A DNA stretch of 64,000 nt from PALSA-612 sp963776375 (GTDB lineage: Bacteria; Actinomycetota; Thermoleophilia; Gaiellales; Gaiellaceae). This document shows, piece after piece, positions 9,402 to 18,141 of the stretch. The position numbers and the translations under genes are program-made. The stretch lies in contig CAVZMF010000003.1 of assembly GCA_963776375.1 (NCBI GenBank), positions 85,841-149,840 on the forward strand, given 5' to 3'. Each line of letters opens with the position of its first letter. Position 1 is the first letter of the stretch. The notes under the pieces were generated by a model, which saw nothing but the letters and a program-made list of their open reading frames with translations, did no database searches and had not been told where the DNA came from.

Positions 9402-10345
9402 GCGGCCTCCTCGTCGGCGGCGAACTCGCGGCCCGTGTAGTGGAGGTAGACGTCGTCGAGGGACGGCCGGTGCGAGGTGACTGCCTCGACGCCGACCCCG
9501 GCGCCTTCGAGGGCCGAGAGGATCCCCGGGATTGCGCGGGCGCCGTTGTCGACGCGCGTGCGGAGGTGACGGCCTTCGAGCTGCGCCTCGTGAACGTCCG
9601 AGAGCCCGAGCACGGCCGCCACCGGGTCGCCGTTCGTTCCGGCCACGAGCTCGACGCTCACCGCCTCGCCGCGCAGCCTCCGCTTCAGGTCCTCGGGCGT
9701 TCCCTCGACGACGATCCTGCCGCGGCTGACGATCGCGAGCCGGTCGGCGAGCTGGTCGGCCTCCTCGAGGTAGTGCGTCGTCAGCAGGATCGTCAGCGTC
9801 TCACGAGTCGCGAGCGCGGCGAGCTCCTCCCACATCGCGACCCGTGCTTCGGGATCGAGACCTGTCGTCGGCTCGTCGAGGAAGAGCACATGCGGCGAGT
9901 GCACGAGCCCGAGGGCGATGTCGAGCCGGCGCTTCATGCCGCCCGAGTAGCCCTTCACGACCCGGTCGGCGGCGTCGGCGATCCCGACCTGATCGAGCAG
10001 CTCGTCGACGCGGCGCCGCAGCCTCCCGCCGCCGAGGCCCTGCACGCGGCCCTGCAGCGTGAGGTTCTCGCGTCCGGTGCCGTAGGTGTCGACCCCCGAC
10101 TCCTGCGGGACGTAGCCGATCGAGCGGCGGACGTCTGCGGGGAGGCGGAGCACGTCGTGACCGGCGACCGTCGCGCTGCCTGCATCGGGCCTCGTGAGCG
10201 TGCAGAGGATGCGAACGGTCGTCGACTTGCCCGCGCCGTTCGGCCCGAGCAGCCCGAACACCTCGCCCTCGTGGACGGAGAACGAGACGCCCGCGAGCGC
10301 GGTGACCTCCTGGTAGCGCTTCTCGAGCCCTTCGACGGCGATCAT
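9398..10345 (-). CDS. ABC transporter ATP-binding protein (DrrA/CcmA-like)
   Basis: A 315-residue ATPase. Walker A is GPNGAGKSTT, the Q-loop lies in IGYVPQESG, the signature is GYSGGMKRRLDIA, Walker B is VLFLDEPTTGLDP, and the switch histidine lies in LLTTHYLEEAD. A C-terminal extension of about 80 residues, ending in SLDDVYLHYTGREF, is typical of the daunorubicin-resistance ATPase subfamily. I choose ATG 10345 (MIAVEGLEKRY); a GTG two codons upstream at 10351 is equally possible, and neither has a clear Shine-Dalgarno. It powers the permease encoded immediately downstream. The gene is divergent from sucC, with about 45 bp between starts. Confidence 0.92.
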   Translation of the reverse strand: MIAVEGLEKRYQEVTALAGVSFSVHEGEVFGLLGPNGAGKSTTVRILCTLTRPDAGSATVAGHDVLRLPADVRRSIGYVPQESGVDTYGTGRENLTLQGRVQGLGGGRLRRRVDELLDQVGIADAADRVVKGYSGGMKRRLDIALGLVHSPHVLFLDEPTTGLDPEARVAMWEELAALATRETLTILLTTHYLEEADQLADRLAIVSRGRIVVEGTPEDLKRRLRGEAVSVELVAGTNGDPVAAVLGLSDVHEAQLEGRHLRTRVDNGARAIPGILSALEGAGVGVEAVTSHRPSLDDVYLHYTGREFAADEEAA

Positions 10346-10392
10346 GTCCACGAGGGCGAGACTAACTACTGCCGCTAGACTCGCCCGCGGCC

Positions 10393-11535
10393 ATGGACCT
10401 CTACGAGTATCAGGGAAAGGAGCTCTTCCGCCGCCACGCGATCGCGGTCTCGGAAGGCCGGCTGGCCACGACGCCTCAGGAGGCGCGCGCCGCGGCCGAG
10501 GAGCTCGGCGGACCGGTGGTGGTCAAGGCGCAGGTGCTGACCGGAGGCCGAGGAAAGGCCGGCGGGATCAAGCTCGCCGCCACGCCTGACGACGCCGAGG
10601 CCTGCGCCGCCGAGATCCTCGGGCTGGACATCCGCGGCCACGTCGTCCGCAAGATCTGGATCGAGCGCGCCAGCGACATCGCGCGGGAGTACTACCTCTC
10701 GATCACCTTCGACCGCGGCGAGAAGAAGCCGCTGCTCATGTTCACGACCGAGGGTGGCGTCGACATCGAGGAGGTCGCGGCCACGAAGCCCGACGCGCTC
10801 GTCCGCCTGCACGTCGACCCGCTCGAGGGCTTCCAGCCCTGGCAGGCTCGGCGGCTCGTCTACGGAGGAGGGGTCGCCGACGCGGGCGAGCAGAAGCAGA
10901 TCGCGGCGATCGTCGAGCGCCTCTACGCCGCGTTCGTCGAGACCGACGCGATGCTGTGCGAGATCAACCCGCTGATCGTCACGCCCGAGGGCGAGGTTCG
11001 TGCGCTGGACTCGAAGTTCACCGTCGACGACAACGCGCTCTTCCGGCATTCCGACATCGCCGAGATGCGCGATCCCGAGTCCTACCCGCCCGAGGAGCGG
11101 GCTGCACGCGAGAAGGGCGTCACGTACGTAAAGCTCGACGGCGAGGTCGGGATCCTCGGGAACGGCGCCGGCCTGGTCATGTCCACCCTGGACGTGATCG
11201 CGCTGGCCGGCGGCCGACCGGCGAACTTCTGCGACCTCGGCGGCGGCGGCGACGCCGAGGGCGTCGTCGACGCGCTCGAGGTGATCACGGCCGACCCCCA
11301 GGTGAAATCGATCCTCTTCAACATCTTCGGCGGCATCACGCGCTGCGACGAGGTGGCGCGCGGGATCCTGGCCGCGCTCGACCGGATGACGATCGAGCAC
11401 CCGATCGTCGTCCGCCTCGACGGCACGAACGCCGAGGAGGGCAGGCGCCTTCTGTCCCAGGCCGCGCCGCCGAACCTGCACGTCGAGCCGACCATGCTCG
11501 ACGCGGCGCGCCGTGCGGTGGAGCTGGCGAAATGA
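10393..11535 (+). CDS. sucC: Succinyl-CoA synthetase beta subunit
   Basis: A 380-residue ATP-grasp subunit that, with SucD, interconverts succinyl-CoA and succinate with substrate-level NTP synthesis in the TCA cycle. Diagnostic segments are MDLYEYQGKELFRRH at the N-terminus, VVKAQVLTGGRGKAGGIKL, EINPLIV, LDSKFTVDDNA, GNGAGLVMSTLD and FNIFGGITRCDEVA. Length and motifs are complete. The stop overlaps the start of the next gene (ATGA), a methyltransferase that sits between sucC and sucD; most genomes have the two subunits directly adjacent. Confidence 0.95.
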   Translation: MDLYEYQGKELFRRHAIAVSEGRLATTPQEARAAAEELGGPVVVKAQVLTGGRGKAGGIKLAATPDDAEACAAEILGLDIRGHVVRKIWIERASDIAREYYLSITFDRGEKKPLLMFTTEGGVDIEEVAATKPDALVRLHVDPLEGFQPWQARRLVYGGGVADAGEQKQIAAIVERLYAAFVETDAMLCEINPLIVTPEGEVRALDSKFTVDDNALFRHSDIAEMRDPESYPPEERAAREKGVTYVKLDGEVGILGNGAGLVMSTLDVIALAGGRPANFCDLGGGGDAEGVVDALEVITADPQVKSILFNIFGGITRCDEVARGILAALDRMTIEHPIVVRLDGTNAEEGRRLLSQAAPPNLHVEPTMLDAARRAVELAK

Positions 11536-12177
11536 GCGACGTCTGGAGCGACAGGGCGCAGCTGTACCGGGAAAGCGCCGCGCACCGTGAGGGCCCCGAC
11601 CTCGACCTGCTCGTCCGCGTGGGTCGAGGAGTCCAACGCAAAGACGGCGCTCGACGTCGCCACCGGCGGCGGCCACGTGGCGCGGCGGCTGCGCGAGATC
11701 GGCGTGAACGTCGTCACGACCGACGCCGCTCCCGGCATGCAGCCCGACGTGATCACGCGCGCCGAGCACCTCCCCTTCGCCGAAGGCAGCTTCGACGCGG
11801 TCGTCTCCCGCGTCGCCCACCACCACTTCGACGATCCGCAGGCGGCGACCAGCGAGATGGCCCGCGTCAGCGGCGGGCTCGTAGTCGTCGTCGACAACCT
11901 GTTCATGAGCGACGAGGCCGAGGAGGCCGACAAGCTCCGCGACCCGTCGCACGTGCGCAACTACACCGAGGCCGAATGGCGCGCGATGTTCGAGGAGGCC
12001 GGGCTCGAGGTCGACGGCGTCGAGCTCTTCGACAAGCCGATCGAGTTCCAGCCCTGGCTCGACCGGGTCGGCTGCACCGGCGCGGACGCGGACCGCGTCC
12101 GCGAGCTGCTCCGCGACCGCATCGAGGACGGCTGGGTGCGGCTCGAGCGCATCGCGCTCAAGGGACGGAAACGCTGA
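11532..12177 (+). CDS. SAM-dependent class I methyltransferase embedded between sucC and sucD, one frameshift
   Basis: The start is ATG 11532, overlapping the sucC stop. The first 28 residues (MSDVWSDRAQLYRESAAHRE) are in one frame. Near 11618 one extra base shifts the frame, which continues as AWVEESNAKTALDVATGGGH. That is the SAM-binding motif I of a UbiE/COQ5-like Rossmann methyltransferase; the acidic motif appears as VVTTDAAPGM. A catalytic histidine pair lies in SRVAHHHFDDP. Total length is about 214 residues. The stop TGA shares its A with the ATG of sucD, so all three genes are translationally coupled. The substrate is unknown. The coupling suggests co-regulation with the TCA cycle rather than proving a functional link. 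Confidence 0.82.
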
Positions 12178-13052
12178 TGGCGATCGTCGTCGACAGGGAC
12201 ACCCGCCTCGTCGTCCAGGGCCTGACCGGCCGCGAGGGCTCGTTCCACGCCACGCGCAACAAGGCGTACGGGACGCAGGTCGTCGCCGGGGTGACGCCGG
12301 GCAAGAGCGGCCAGGAGGTCGAGGGCATTCCCGTCTTCGACACCGTCGCCGACGCCGTCGACCGCACGGGCGCGAACACGGCGATGGTCTTCGTGCCCGC
12401 GCGCTTCGCCGGAGACGCGATCTACGAGGCGGTCGACGCGGGCATCGCCACGGTGATCTGCATTGCCGAGGGCCTGCCCGCCCACGAGATGCTCCGCATC
12501 TACAACTACATCCGCCCGCGGGGCGTGACCATGCTCGGGCCCAACTGCCCCGGCGCCCTCTCGCCGGGGAAGTCGAACGTCGGGATCATCCCGGCCGAGA
12601 TCTTCACCGAGGGCTCGATCGGCCTCGTCTCCCGCTCGGGAACGCTCACCTACCAGATCGGCCACGAGCTCACGCAGCTCGGGCTCGGCAACACGACGAT
12701 CGTCGGCATCGGCGGCGACCCGATCGTGGGCTCGTCCTTCATCGACGTGCTGGAGAAGTTCGAGGCCGACCCCGAGACGGAGTACGTGGTCATGGTCGGG
12801 GAGATCGGCGGGGACGAGGAGGAGAAGGCCGCGCGCTTCATCCAGGAGTCGATGTCGAAGCCGGTGCTCGCGTACATCGCCGGCTTCACGGCGCCGCCCG
12901 GGAAGACGATGGGCCACGCCGGTGCGATCATCTCCGGCTCGTCCGGAACCGCCCAGGCCAAGAAGGAGACGCTCGAGGCCTGCGGGGTCACCGTCGGGAC
13001 GACGCCGACCGAGGTCGCGCAGCTCGTGGCCGACGTCGCGCGCAGTGCTTAG
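12177..13052 (+). CDS. sucD: Succinyl-CoA synthetase alpha subunit
   Basis: A 291-residue CoA-binding subunit. The N-terminal Rossmann CoA site is visible as VVQGLTGREGSFHA and GVTPGKSGQE. The family motif GPNCPGALSPGKSNVGI follows, and the phospho-accepting histidine lies in GKTMGHAGAIISGSSGTA (motif GHAGA). It pairs with SucC, two genes upstream. The start ATG at 12177 overlaps the stop of the intervening methyltransferase. The 3' end overlaps the GTG start of the next small gene by eight bases, so sucC, the methyltransferase, sucD and the small gene make one transcription unit. Confidence 0.95.
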   Translation: MAIVVDRDTRLVVQGLTGREGSFHATRNKAYGTQVVAGVTPGKSGQEVEGIPVFDTVADAVDRTGANTAMVFVPARFAGDAIYEAVDAGIATVICIAEGLPAHEMLRIYNYIRPRGVTMLGPNCPGALSPGKSNVGIIPAEIFTEGSIGLVSRSGTLTYQIGHELTQLGLGNTTIVGIGGDPIVGSSFIDVLEKFEADPETEYVVMVGEIGGDEEEKAARFIQESMSKPVLAYIAGFTAPPGKTMGHAGAIISGSSGTAQAKKETLEACGVTVGTTPTEVAQLVADVARSA

Positions 13053-13422
13053 CAAGCTGCGCGCTGACTGGCGCCGCGGCCGCGCGCTCAAGGCATTGAA
13101 GCTCGGCGAGCGCCAGTACTGGGAGTGGGACAGCGAGACCGACGCTGGAACGCTCTGCGCGAATCTCACCTTCTCCGCCGAGGGCGACACGCTCGTGCTC
13201 AGATTCCTCGAGATCTGGGCCAGGGAGGTCGAGCTGGAAAGAGGCACGCACAGAGCCGACCTCGGGCTTCCCGGCGCCCGGCGATTTCTCGGCATCGTGT
13301 CCGAACTCGCCGCGGACGCCGGCTTCACTCGCGTTCGCGTGTCCGGTCAGCGCACGCGACAGAGGCGCAAGAAGGCGCAGCGAGTCGAGTTCGACGTCGA
13401 GCGCTACCGGCGCCGCGCGTAG
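13045..13422 (+). CDS. Conserved-looking small protein of unknown function in the sucCD operon
   Basis: A 125-residue frame starting at GTG 13045, inside the last codons of sucD. The sequence is rich in Arg and acidic residues (LRADWRRGRALKALKLGERQ, then YWEWDSETDAGTLCANL). It has an alternating hydrophobic pattern in TLVLRFLEIWAREVELERG and a basic C-terminus. No signal peptide or membrane segment is present. I do not recognise the family. Its 3' end overlaps by 19 bp the convergent acetyltransferase gene, so one of the two C-termini may be mis-drawn. Coding status is supported by the tight overlap with sucD and by codon usage like its neighbours. Confidence 0.55.
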   Translation: MLSKLRADWRRGRALKALKLGERQYWEWDSETDAGTLCANLTFSAEGDTLVLRFLEIWAREVELERGTHRADLGLPGARRFLGIVSELAADAGFTRVRVSGQRTRQRRKKAQRVEFDVERYRRRA

Positions 13423-13943
13423 CTCCGCCGCAGGCGGACGAGTAGGCGGCGCGACGCGGGCACCGGGCGCTGCTCGTCGTCAGCCTCGGCACGCCCGTCC
13501 CCGGCCCGTCGCTCCCGACGAAACGGCAGGCGCCGCTCGGCGAAATCGGGAGGCGCGACCCACAGCCGTCCCTTGCGGAACGTGTAGACGGTTTCGAGGC
13601 CGAGCTCCTCGTAGCCGTAGCGGACGATCGCGTGCAGCGCCTCCGCGGCGTAGCCGTTCCGCCGGTAGGGCTCCCCGCACCATCCGCCCACCTGCCCACG
13701 ATTCCCGTCCTCGAGGTGAATGCCGATCACGCCGCCGACGGCGCCGTCCGCCGGCCGCTCGATCGCGAACGTCACGTCTTGGAGCGCACCGCGCACCCAT
13801 ACTTCGACGTCGGCGTCCGTGACCGGATACGGGACCGCGGGCAAGGCGGCCGCGACCTTCGGATCGGACAAAAGCTCCTTCACCCAGGCGACGTCGTCCA
13901 TGGTGAGGGGGCGAAGGCGCAGACGCTCGGTCTCGATGATCAC
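13404..13943 (-). CDS. GNAT family N-acetyltransferase (RimJ/RimL-like)
   Basis: The N-terminus MIIETERLRLRPLTMDDV and the central acetyl-CoA-binding region GGWCGEPYRRNGYAAEALHAIV are typical of RimJ/RimL-type GNAT enzymes, which acetylate N-termini or small amines. The usual C-terminal half (GLETVYTFRKGRLWVAPPDF) is followed by an Arg-rich tail of about 40 residues that does not look like the family and overlaps the convergent gene. A frameshift near 13,560 may have replaced the true C-terminus. Length is 179 residues. Confidence 0.75.
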   Translation of the reverse strand: MIIETERLRLRPLTMDDVAWVKELLSDPKVAAALPAVPYPVTDADVEVWVRGALQDVTFAIERPADGAVGGVIGIHLEDGNRGQVGGWCGEPYRRNGYAAEALHAIVRYGYEELGLETVYTFRKGRLWVAPPDFAERRLPFRRERRAGDGRAEADDEQRPVPASRRLLVRLRRSYARRR

Positions 13944-14007
13944 GGCGCCAGGCTACTAGCTAGCTGCGGACGTCGAATCGGCCGCCGCGCACCACTATCC
14001 TTGGCAC

Positions 14008-14949
14008 GTGGCGCTCGCGGACATCCCTGCCGTCCACATCATCGGATCCCCGCGCAGCGGAACCACCTGGCTCCAGCTGATGCTGGGCAACCATCCGCAG
14101 ATCGCGACACCGTTCGAGCTCCATTTCTTCTCCGGATTCGCGAGCCCATGGTACGAGCACTGGGAACGCCATTGCGCCGGAGGCGACAACTGGCCCCGGC
14201 CCGCGTACTGGGGTCTTCCGTCGGCGTTGACCACGTCCGAGTTCGAGGAGGCGCTCGGTCTGGTCGTCGAGCGCGTGTATCGCCGTGTGCTCGCGGCGAA
14301 GCCTACGGCGACGCTCATGCTCGAGAAGGATCCGAGGAGCAGCACTCTCGTCCACGAGATCGTGAGGACGATCCCGCACGTCAAGTTCATCCACATGCTG
14401 CGCGACGGCCGCGACGTCGCGTGCTCGATCGTCAGGGCATCGTCGGGATTCGGTCGGGCCTGGGCTCCCGACCGGCCGGGCGCCGCCGCCGAGATCTGGC
14501 AGTCCTCTGTCCGGGGCGCCCTCACCGCCGCGTCCAGAAAGGGCGCCTACCTGGAGGTCCGCTACGAGGATCTGCTCTCCGAGCGGGGACGGAGCGTTCT
14601 CCGTGAGTGCCTCTCGTTCTGCGGAGTGGACGACGACGAGTCGCTGGCCGCTGACCTGTACGACCGCTACCGCTACCCCGCGCGATCGAAGCGGGAGGTT
14701 CTGAGCGGAGGTCTCGTCTGGACGGGCGAGGCCGTCAGAGCCGGTGCCGTGTGCGAGTTCCCCGACGAGTTCCTCGGGCCTGCGACGGTCGGCACGTGGG
14801 AGCGCGAGTTCGATGCGACCGATCGGCAGGTCTTCGACCGGATCGCCGGCGATCTGCTCATCGAACTCGGGTACGAGCGCGACCACGCCTGGGCAGGGCA
14901 ACTGAAGCCGCGGGCTCGAGGATGGTCACCGCTACCGATTCGCCGCTGA
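14008..14949 (+). CDS. PAPS-dependent sulfotransferase family protein
   Basis: A 313-residue protein from GTG 14008. The phosphosulfate-binding loop is present as GSPRSGTTWLQLMLG at residues about 12-26. The 3'-phosphate motif follows as FIHMLRDGRDVACSIV near residue 130, with the typical Arg and a downstream serine. The family moves sulfate from PAPS to hydroxyls or amines of carbohydrates, lipids or small molecules. A late RYEDLL segment is also characteristic. There is no signal peptide, so it acts in the cytoplasm. Neighbours do not suggest a substrate. The gene is divergent from the acetyltransferase, with 64 bp between starts. Confidence 0.85.
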   Translation: MALADIPAVHIIGSPRSGTTWLQLMLGNHPQIATPFELHFFSGFASPWYEHWERHCAGGDNWPRPAYWGLPSALTTSEFEEALGLVVERVYRRVLAAKPTATLMLEKDPRSSTLVHEIVRTIPHVKFIHMLRDGRDVACSIVRASSGFGRAWAPDRPGAAAEIWQSSVRGALTAASRKGAYLEVRYEDLLSERGRSVLRECLSFCGVDDDESLAADLYDRYRYPARSKREVLSGGLVWTGEAVRAGAVCEFPDEFLGPATVGTWEREFDATDRQVFDRIAGDLLIELGYERDHAWAGQLKPRARGWSPLPIRR

Positions 14950-15029
14950 CGCCCCGGGAGCCGCGCTCCCTCGTGTCCGACCGGTGCCGCTAGGATCCGA
15001 CGGTCGTTCTGTCGAGGAAGAGGGAGGAA

Positions 15030-16178
15030 ATGGAAGCCGCGCTGATCGCTGCACTCGTGGTGTCCTGGGTCTTCGTCGGGGTCCTGCTGTTTCTGCTCTT
15101 CCTGCTGATCAGGGAGCAGGGCGAGCTCCGGCTCTACCACGAGGAGCTCGACCATCGGCTCGAGATCTCGGCCACGCACGCCGGCGCGGACTACGCACAG
15201 CGCCCGAAGGAGATGCCCGAGCAGACGGGGCTCCCGATCGGGACCGAGGCTCCGGACTTCGCTCTCCCCGACCTCGAAGGGAACGTCCACCGCCGGCAGG
15301 AGTATCTGGGCAAGCCGTTCGTCGTCGCCTTCTTTGCCACGCACTGCGGCTACTGCCTGGAGATGTCCCCGCGGCTCGGCGAGCTCGACGAGGGCTACCC
15401 GCTCGTCCTGGTCACCCACGGCGAGCTGGAGGAGAACAAGCGGCTCGCCGCGGAGCACGGATGGCAGTGCGACGTCCTGATCGAGCCGGAGGACGCGTGG
15501 GACGTGATGATGGCGTACCAGGCGATGGGCACGCCCTCCGGCTATCTCGTCGACGAGGAAGGGCGGATCGCGAGCGCGGTCGCGCTCGGCGGCGACCCGG
15601 TGCTCGCGCTGCGCACGGCGTCGCCGACGGAGGCGAGCGAGAACGGCCACCGCGACCCCTCGGGAGTCCTGATCGGCGCCAGCGGCGCGATCCAGACGGA
15701 CGAGGACACGGAGGCCGTGAGCACGGCAACCGCAACCGCCGTCAAGACCCGTGACGTGGCCGAGAGCAACATCGTCCGCGACGGCCTGAAGGCCGGAGTG
15801 ACGGCGCCGAACTTCGTGCTTCCCGACCTCCAGGGCGAGGGCCACTCCCTCGGCGACTATCGCGGAAAGCGCGTCCTGCTCGTCTTCTCGGACGTGGACT
15901 GCAGTCCATGCGAGCAGATGGCGCCGGAGCTCGTCGAGCTCCACGAGCGGCGCCCGGAGGATCTAGAGATCGTCATGATCAGCCGAGGGGACCTCGAGGC
16001 GAACAAGCTCAAGGCCAACGCTCTCGGCTACCCGTTCCCGGTGCTCCTGCAGCGGAGCTGGGAGGTCTCGAAGCTCTACGGGATGTTCGCGACGCCGATC
16101 GGCTACCTGATCGACGAGGACGGTGTGATCGTCAAGGATGTCGCCGTCGGCCCCGAGCCGATCCTCCAGCTCGTCTAG
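15030..16178 (+). CDS. Membrane-anchored protein with two thioredoxin-like domains (copy 1)
   Basis: A 382-residue protein from ATG 15030 behind GAGGGAGGAA. Residues 4-27 are one transmembrane helix followed by REQGELRLYH, an arrangement like MauD/TlpA proteins with the thioredoxin part outside. The first redoxin domain (about 68-195) has CGYC at 106-109. The second (about 255-382) has a CxxC as DVDCSPCEQM near 291. Both carry the cis-proline loop: MGTPSGYLVDE and FATPIGYLIDE. It is followed 85 bp downstream by a paralogue with the same architecture, and then by a convergent gene for a 14-cysteine exported protein. A role in making or reshuffling disulfides outside the membrane is plausible but inferred. 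Confidence 0.85.
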   Translation: MEAALIAALVVSWVFVGVLLFLLFLLIREQGELRLYHEELDHRLEISATHAGADYAQRPKEMPEQTGLPIGTEAPDFALPDLEGNVHRRQEYLGKPFVVAFFATHCGYCLEMSPRLGELDEGYPLVLVTHGELEENKRLAAEHGWQCDVLIEPEDAWDVMMAYQAMGTPSGYLVDEEGRIASAVALGGDPVLALRTASPTEASENGHRDPSGVLIGASGAIQTDEDTEAVSTATATAVKTRDVAESNIVRDGLKAGVTAPNFVLPDLQGEGHSLGDYRGKRVLLVFSDVDCSPCEQMAPELVELHERRPEDLEIVMISRGDLEANKLKANALGYPFPVLLQRSWEVSKLYGMFATPIGYLIDEDGVIVKDVAVGPEPILQLV

Positions 16179-16263
16179 ACCGCGAAGGCGGTGAGAACGG
16201 CGAGTGGGGACGCCGTCGAGGGCGGTAGCATGCGTCCGTCGTTTCGCCGAGGAGAGGGAGGAG

Positions 16264-17397
16264 ATGGACGCCTGGCTGATCGCTGCGTTGGTCGTGGCCT
16301 GGATTCTGATCGGGCTCATGCTGTTCGTGCTGTACGTGCTGATCAAGACGCAGGGAGAGCTGCGGCTCTATCACCGGGACCTGGATCACCGCCTCGAGGT
16401 CGCGGCCACCCATGCGGGCGCGGAGTACGTGCGGAATCCCCCGAAGCCGCCTGAGCAACACGGTCTGCCACTGGGTGAAAAGGCCCCGATCTTCGCGCTT
16501 CCCGATCTCGACGGAGCCGTGCGCAGTGTCGAGGACTACCGTGGCGAACCGTTCGTGCTCACGTTCTTCGCCACGGGCTGCGGCTTCTGCCAGGAGCTGG
16601 CGCCCAGGCTCGGCGAGCTCGAAGAGGGCCACCCACTCGTCCTCGTGTCACACGGCGACCCGGAGGAGACAAGGCGGCAGAGCGTCGAGCATGGCTGGCA
16701 GTGCGACGTGATCGTCGAGCCCGAAGGGCAGCGCGAGGTGATGAAGGCGTACGAAGCTCCGGGAACGCCGTCCGGTTATCTCATCGACGAGGACGGTCTC
16801 GTCGCCAGCCCCCTCGCCGTGGGCAGCGACGCTGTGCTCGCGTTGCGCTCGGCGATGGCCGTACCCGCCAGCGAGCACGTCGACGGCGGTTCCGGGAACG
16901 GTCTCGGCGCGCCGCTCTCGACGCACCCTTCGCAGCTCGAGGTCGCGACTGGAGCGGTCCGCCTGAAGTCGCGTCCGGTCACGGAGAGCACCATCGTGCG
17001 CGACGGCCTTCGGGCGGGCGCCGAAGCGCCAAACTTCGTCCTCGCGGATCTCGACGGCAAGCCACGCTCGCTCATCGACTACCGCGGCAAGCGAGTGCTG
17101 CTCGTCTTCTCCGACGTCACGTGCGGGCCGTGCCAGGAGGTCGCCCTGGAGCTCGTGAGCCGCTACAAGCGCCGACCGAAAGGCCTCGAGATCGTGATGA
17201 TCGGTCGGGGAGATCCGGAGACGAGCAGGCGGAGGGCAAAGCGCTATCCGTTCCCGGTGCTTCTGCAGAAGAGCTGGGAGGTCTCGAAGTTGTACGGGAT
17301 GTTCGCGACGCCGATCGGATACCTCATCGACGAGAACGGGATCATCGTCGAGGACGTCGCGGTCGGTCCGCAACCGATCCTCGACCTGGTCTTCTAG
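16264..17397 (+). CDS. Membrane-anchored protein with two thioredoxin-like domains (copy 2)
   Basis: A tandem paralogue of the preceding gene: 377 residues from ATG 16264, with GGGAGGAG directly upstream. The architecture is identical: one N-terminal helix, then IKTQGELRLYHRDLDHRLE, first redoxin domain with CGFC at 106-109, second with CGPC near 287-290. The C-terminal segment KSWEVSKLYGMFATPIGYL is almost identical to copy 1, whereas the linker between domains (about 195-245) has diverged completely. The CGPC motif of the second domain is that of reducing thioredoxins; copy 1 has CSPC there. The two copies may therefore have different redox roles. A strong hairpin terminator follows. Confidence 0.85.
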   Translation: MDAWLIAALVVAWILIGLMLFVLYVLIKTQGELRLYHRDLDHRLEVAATHAGAEYVRNPPKPPEQHGLPLGEKAPIFALPDLDGAVRSVEDYRGEPFVLTFFATGCGFCQELAPRLGELEEGHPLVLVSHGDPEETRRQSVEHGWQCDVIVEPEGQREVMKAYEAPGTPSGYLIDEDGLVASPLAVGSDAVLALRSAMAVPASEHVDGGSGNGLGAPLSTHPSQLEVATGAVRLKSRPVTESTIVRDGLRAGAEAPNFVLADLDGKPRSLIDYRGKRVLLVFSDVTCGPCQEVALELVSRYKRRPKGLEIVMIGRGDPETSRRRAKRYPFPVLLQKSWEVSKLYGMFATPIGYLIDENGIIVEDVAVGPQPILDLVF

Positions 17398-17428
17398 CGG
17401 CGGCTTCACAAGCTGCCGCCGTAAAGAC

Positions 17429-17457
17429 GTCGAAGGGCTCCCATCGGAGCCCTTCGA
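17429..17457. terminator. Rho-independent-type hairpin between convergent genes
   Basis: An 11-bp perfect stem, CGAAGGGCTCC (17431-17441) and GGAGCCCTTCG (17446-17456), closes a CATC loop and can be extended by one A-T pair. On the plus strand a T run (GTTTTT) appears only about 15 bases later, so it is not a textbook terminator. Its place between the ends of two convergent genes supports bidirectional termination. Confidence 0.7.
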
Positions 17458-17480
17458 TCTTGAAGCTGCGCGTTTTTGGA

Positions 17481-18035
17481 CTACTTGTGCGCGAATGTGC
17501 CCGGCGTGTTCAGCGGCGGCGCCGTCGCCTGCGAGCCCTGCTGGCAGTAGTGCGCACAGACGCCGGGGTAGACCGCGCCGGACTCCGTGACTGCGACATC
17601 GCAGCATGTCTCCGAGATGCAGACATAGCCCGCTCCGCACTGCTTCTGAGAATTGCAGAAACCAAGCGGGCCTACGTCGAAGTCGCCCGTCTCCTCGTCA
17701 ATTACCGGGCAGGCGGCGTTCTCGACGCATGCCCCAACCGGCGATCTCGCGGGGCGAAGCTTGGGGTAGAAGATCGTCGCGCACAGGCAGTCGCTCACCT
17801 GGTCGAATCCACAAGTCTTCGCTTTGTTGCTGCCGAGGCACTCGAAGCCCATGCCCTGGCAGGAGGCGTTCGAAGCCTTCCTTCGAACCGCTGCTCCCGC
17901 TCGGCCCGGCATGAACGCCGCGAGGGCGGCAGCCAGGCCCAGGCCGCCAACCTTGAGGGCAGTCCCGCGGGAGACACCACGTGACTCCTTTACGGGCTCG
18001 CCCGAGTCGGCGTAAAGCTCGTCAATCTCCCGCAT
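17481..18035 (-). CDS. Exported cysteine-rich protein of unknown function
   Basis: A 184-residue protein from ATG 18035 with a strong Shine-Dalgarno (CAAGGAGGACGC). Residues about 19-50 resemble a Tat-like signal (GVSRGTALKVGGLGLAAALA then AGAA), but with SR instead of the twin arginine. The mature part contains 14 cysteines in about 130 residues, including C-L-C and a CC pair (CISETCCDVAVT). No known family is recognisable. It resembles small secreted disulfide-rich proteins, and it faces two MauD-like double-thioredoxin genes across a terminator. Those membrane redoxins could serve it as folding catalysts. That link is only inferred from proximity and cysteine content. Confidence 0.75.
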   Translation of the reverse strand: MREIDELYADSGEPVKESRGVSRGTALKVGGLGLAAALAAFMPGRAGAAVRRKASNASCQGMGFECLGSNKAKTCGFDQVSDCLCATIFYPKLRPARSPVGACVENAACPVIDEETGDFDVGPLGFCNSQKQCGAGYVCISETCCDVAVTESGAVYPGVCAHYCQQGSQATAPPLNTPGTFAHK

Positions 18036-18141
18036 GCGTCCTCCTTGAACGACGGGTTCTTTGCTGAAGCCGGGACGCTAACCGATGAATCGGCTGTTGT
18101 CCAGGGTCAGCGTTCGCTCGAAACGGTGAAAATCCTGCCTT

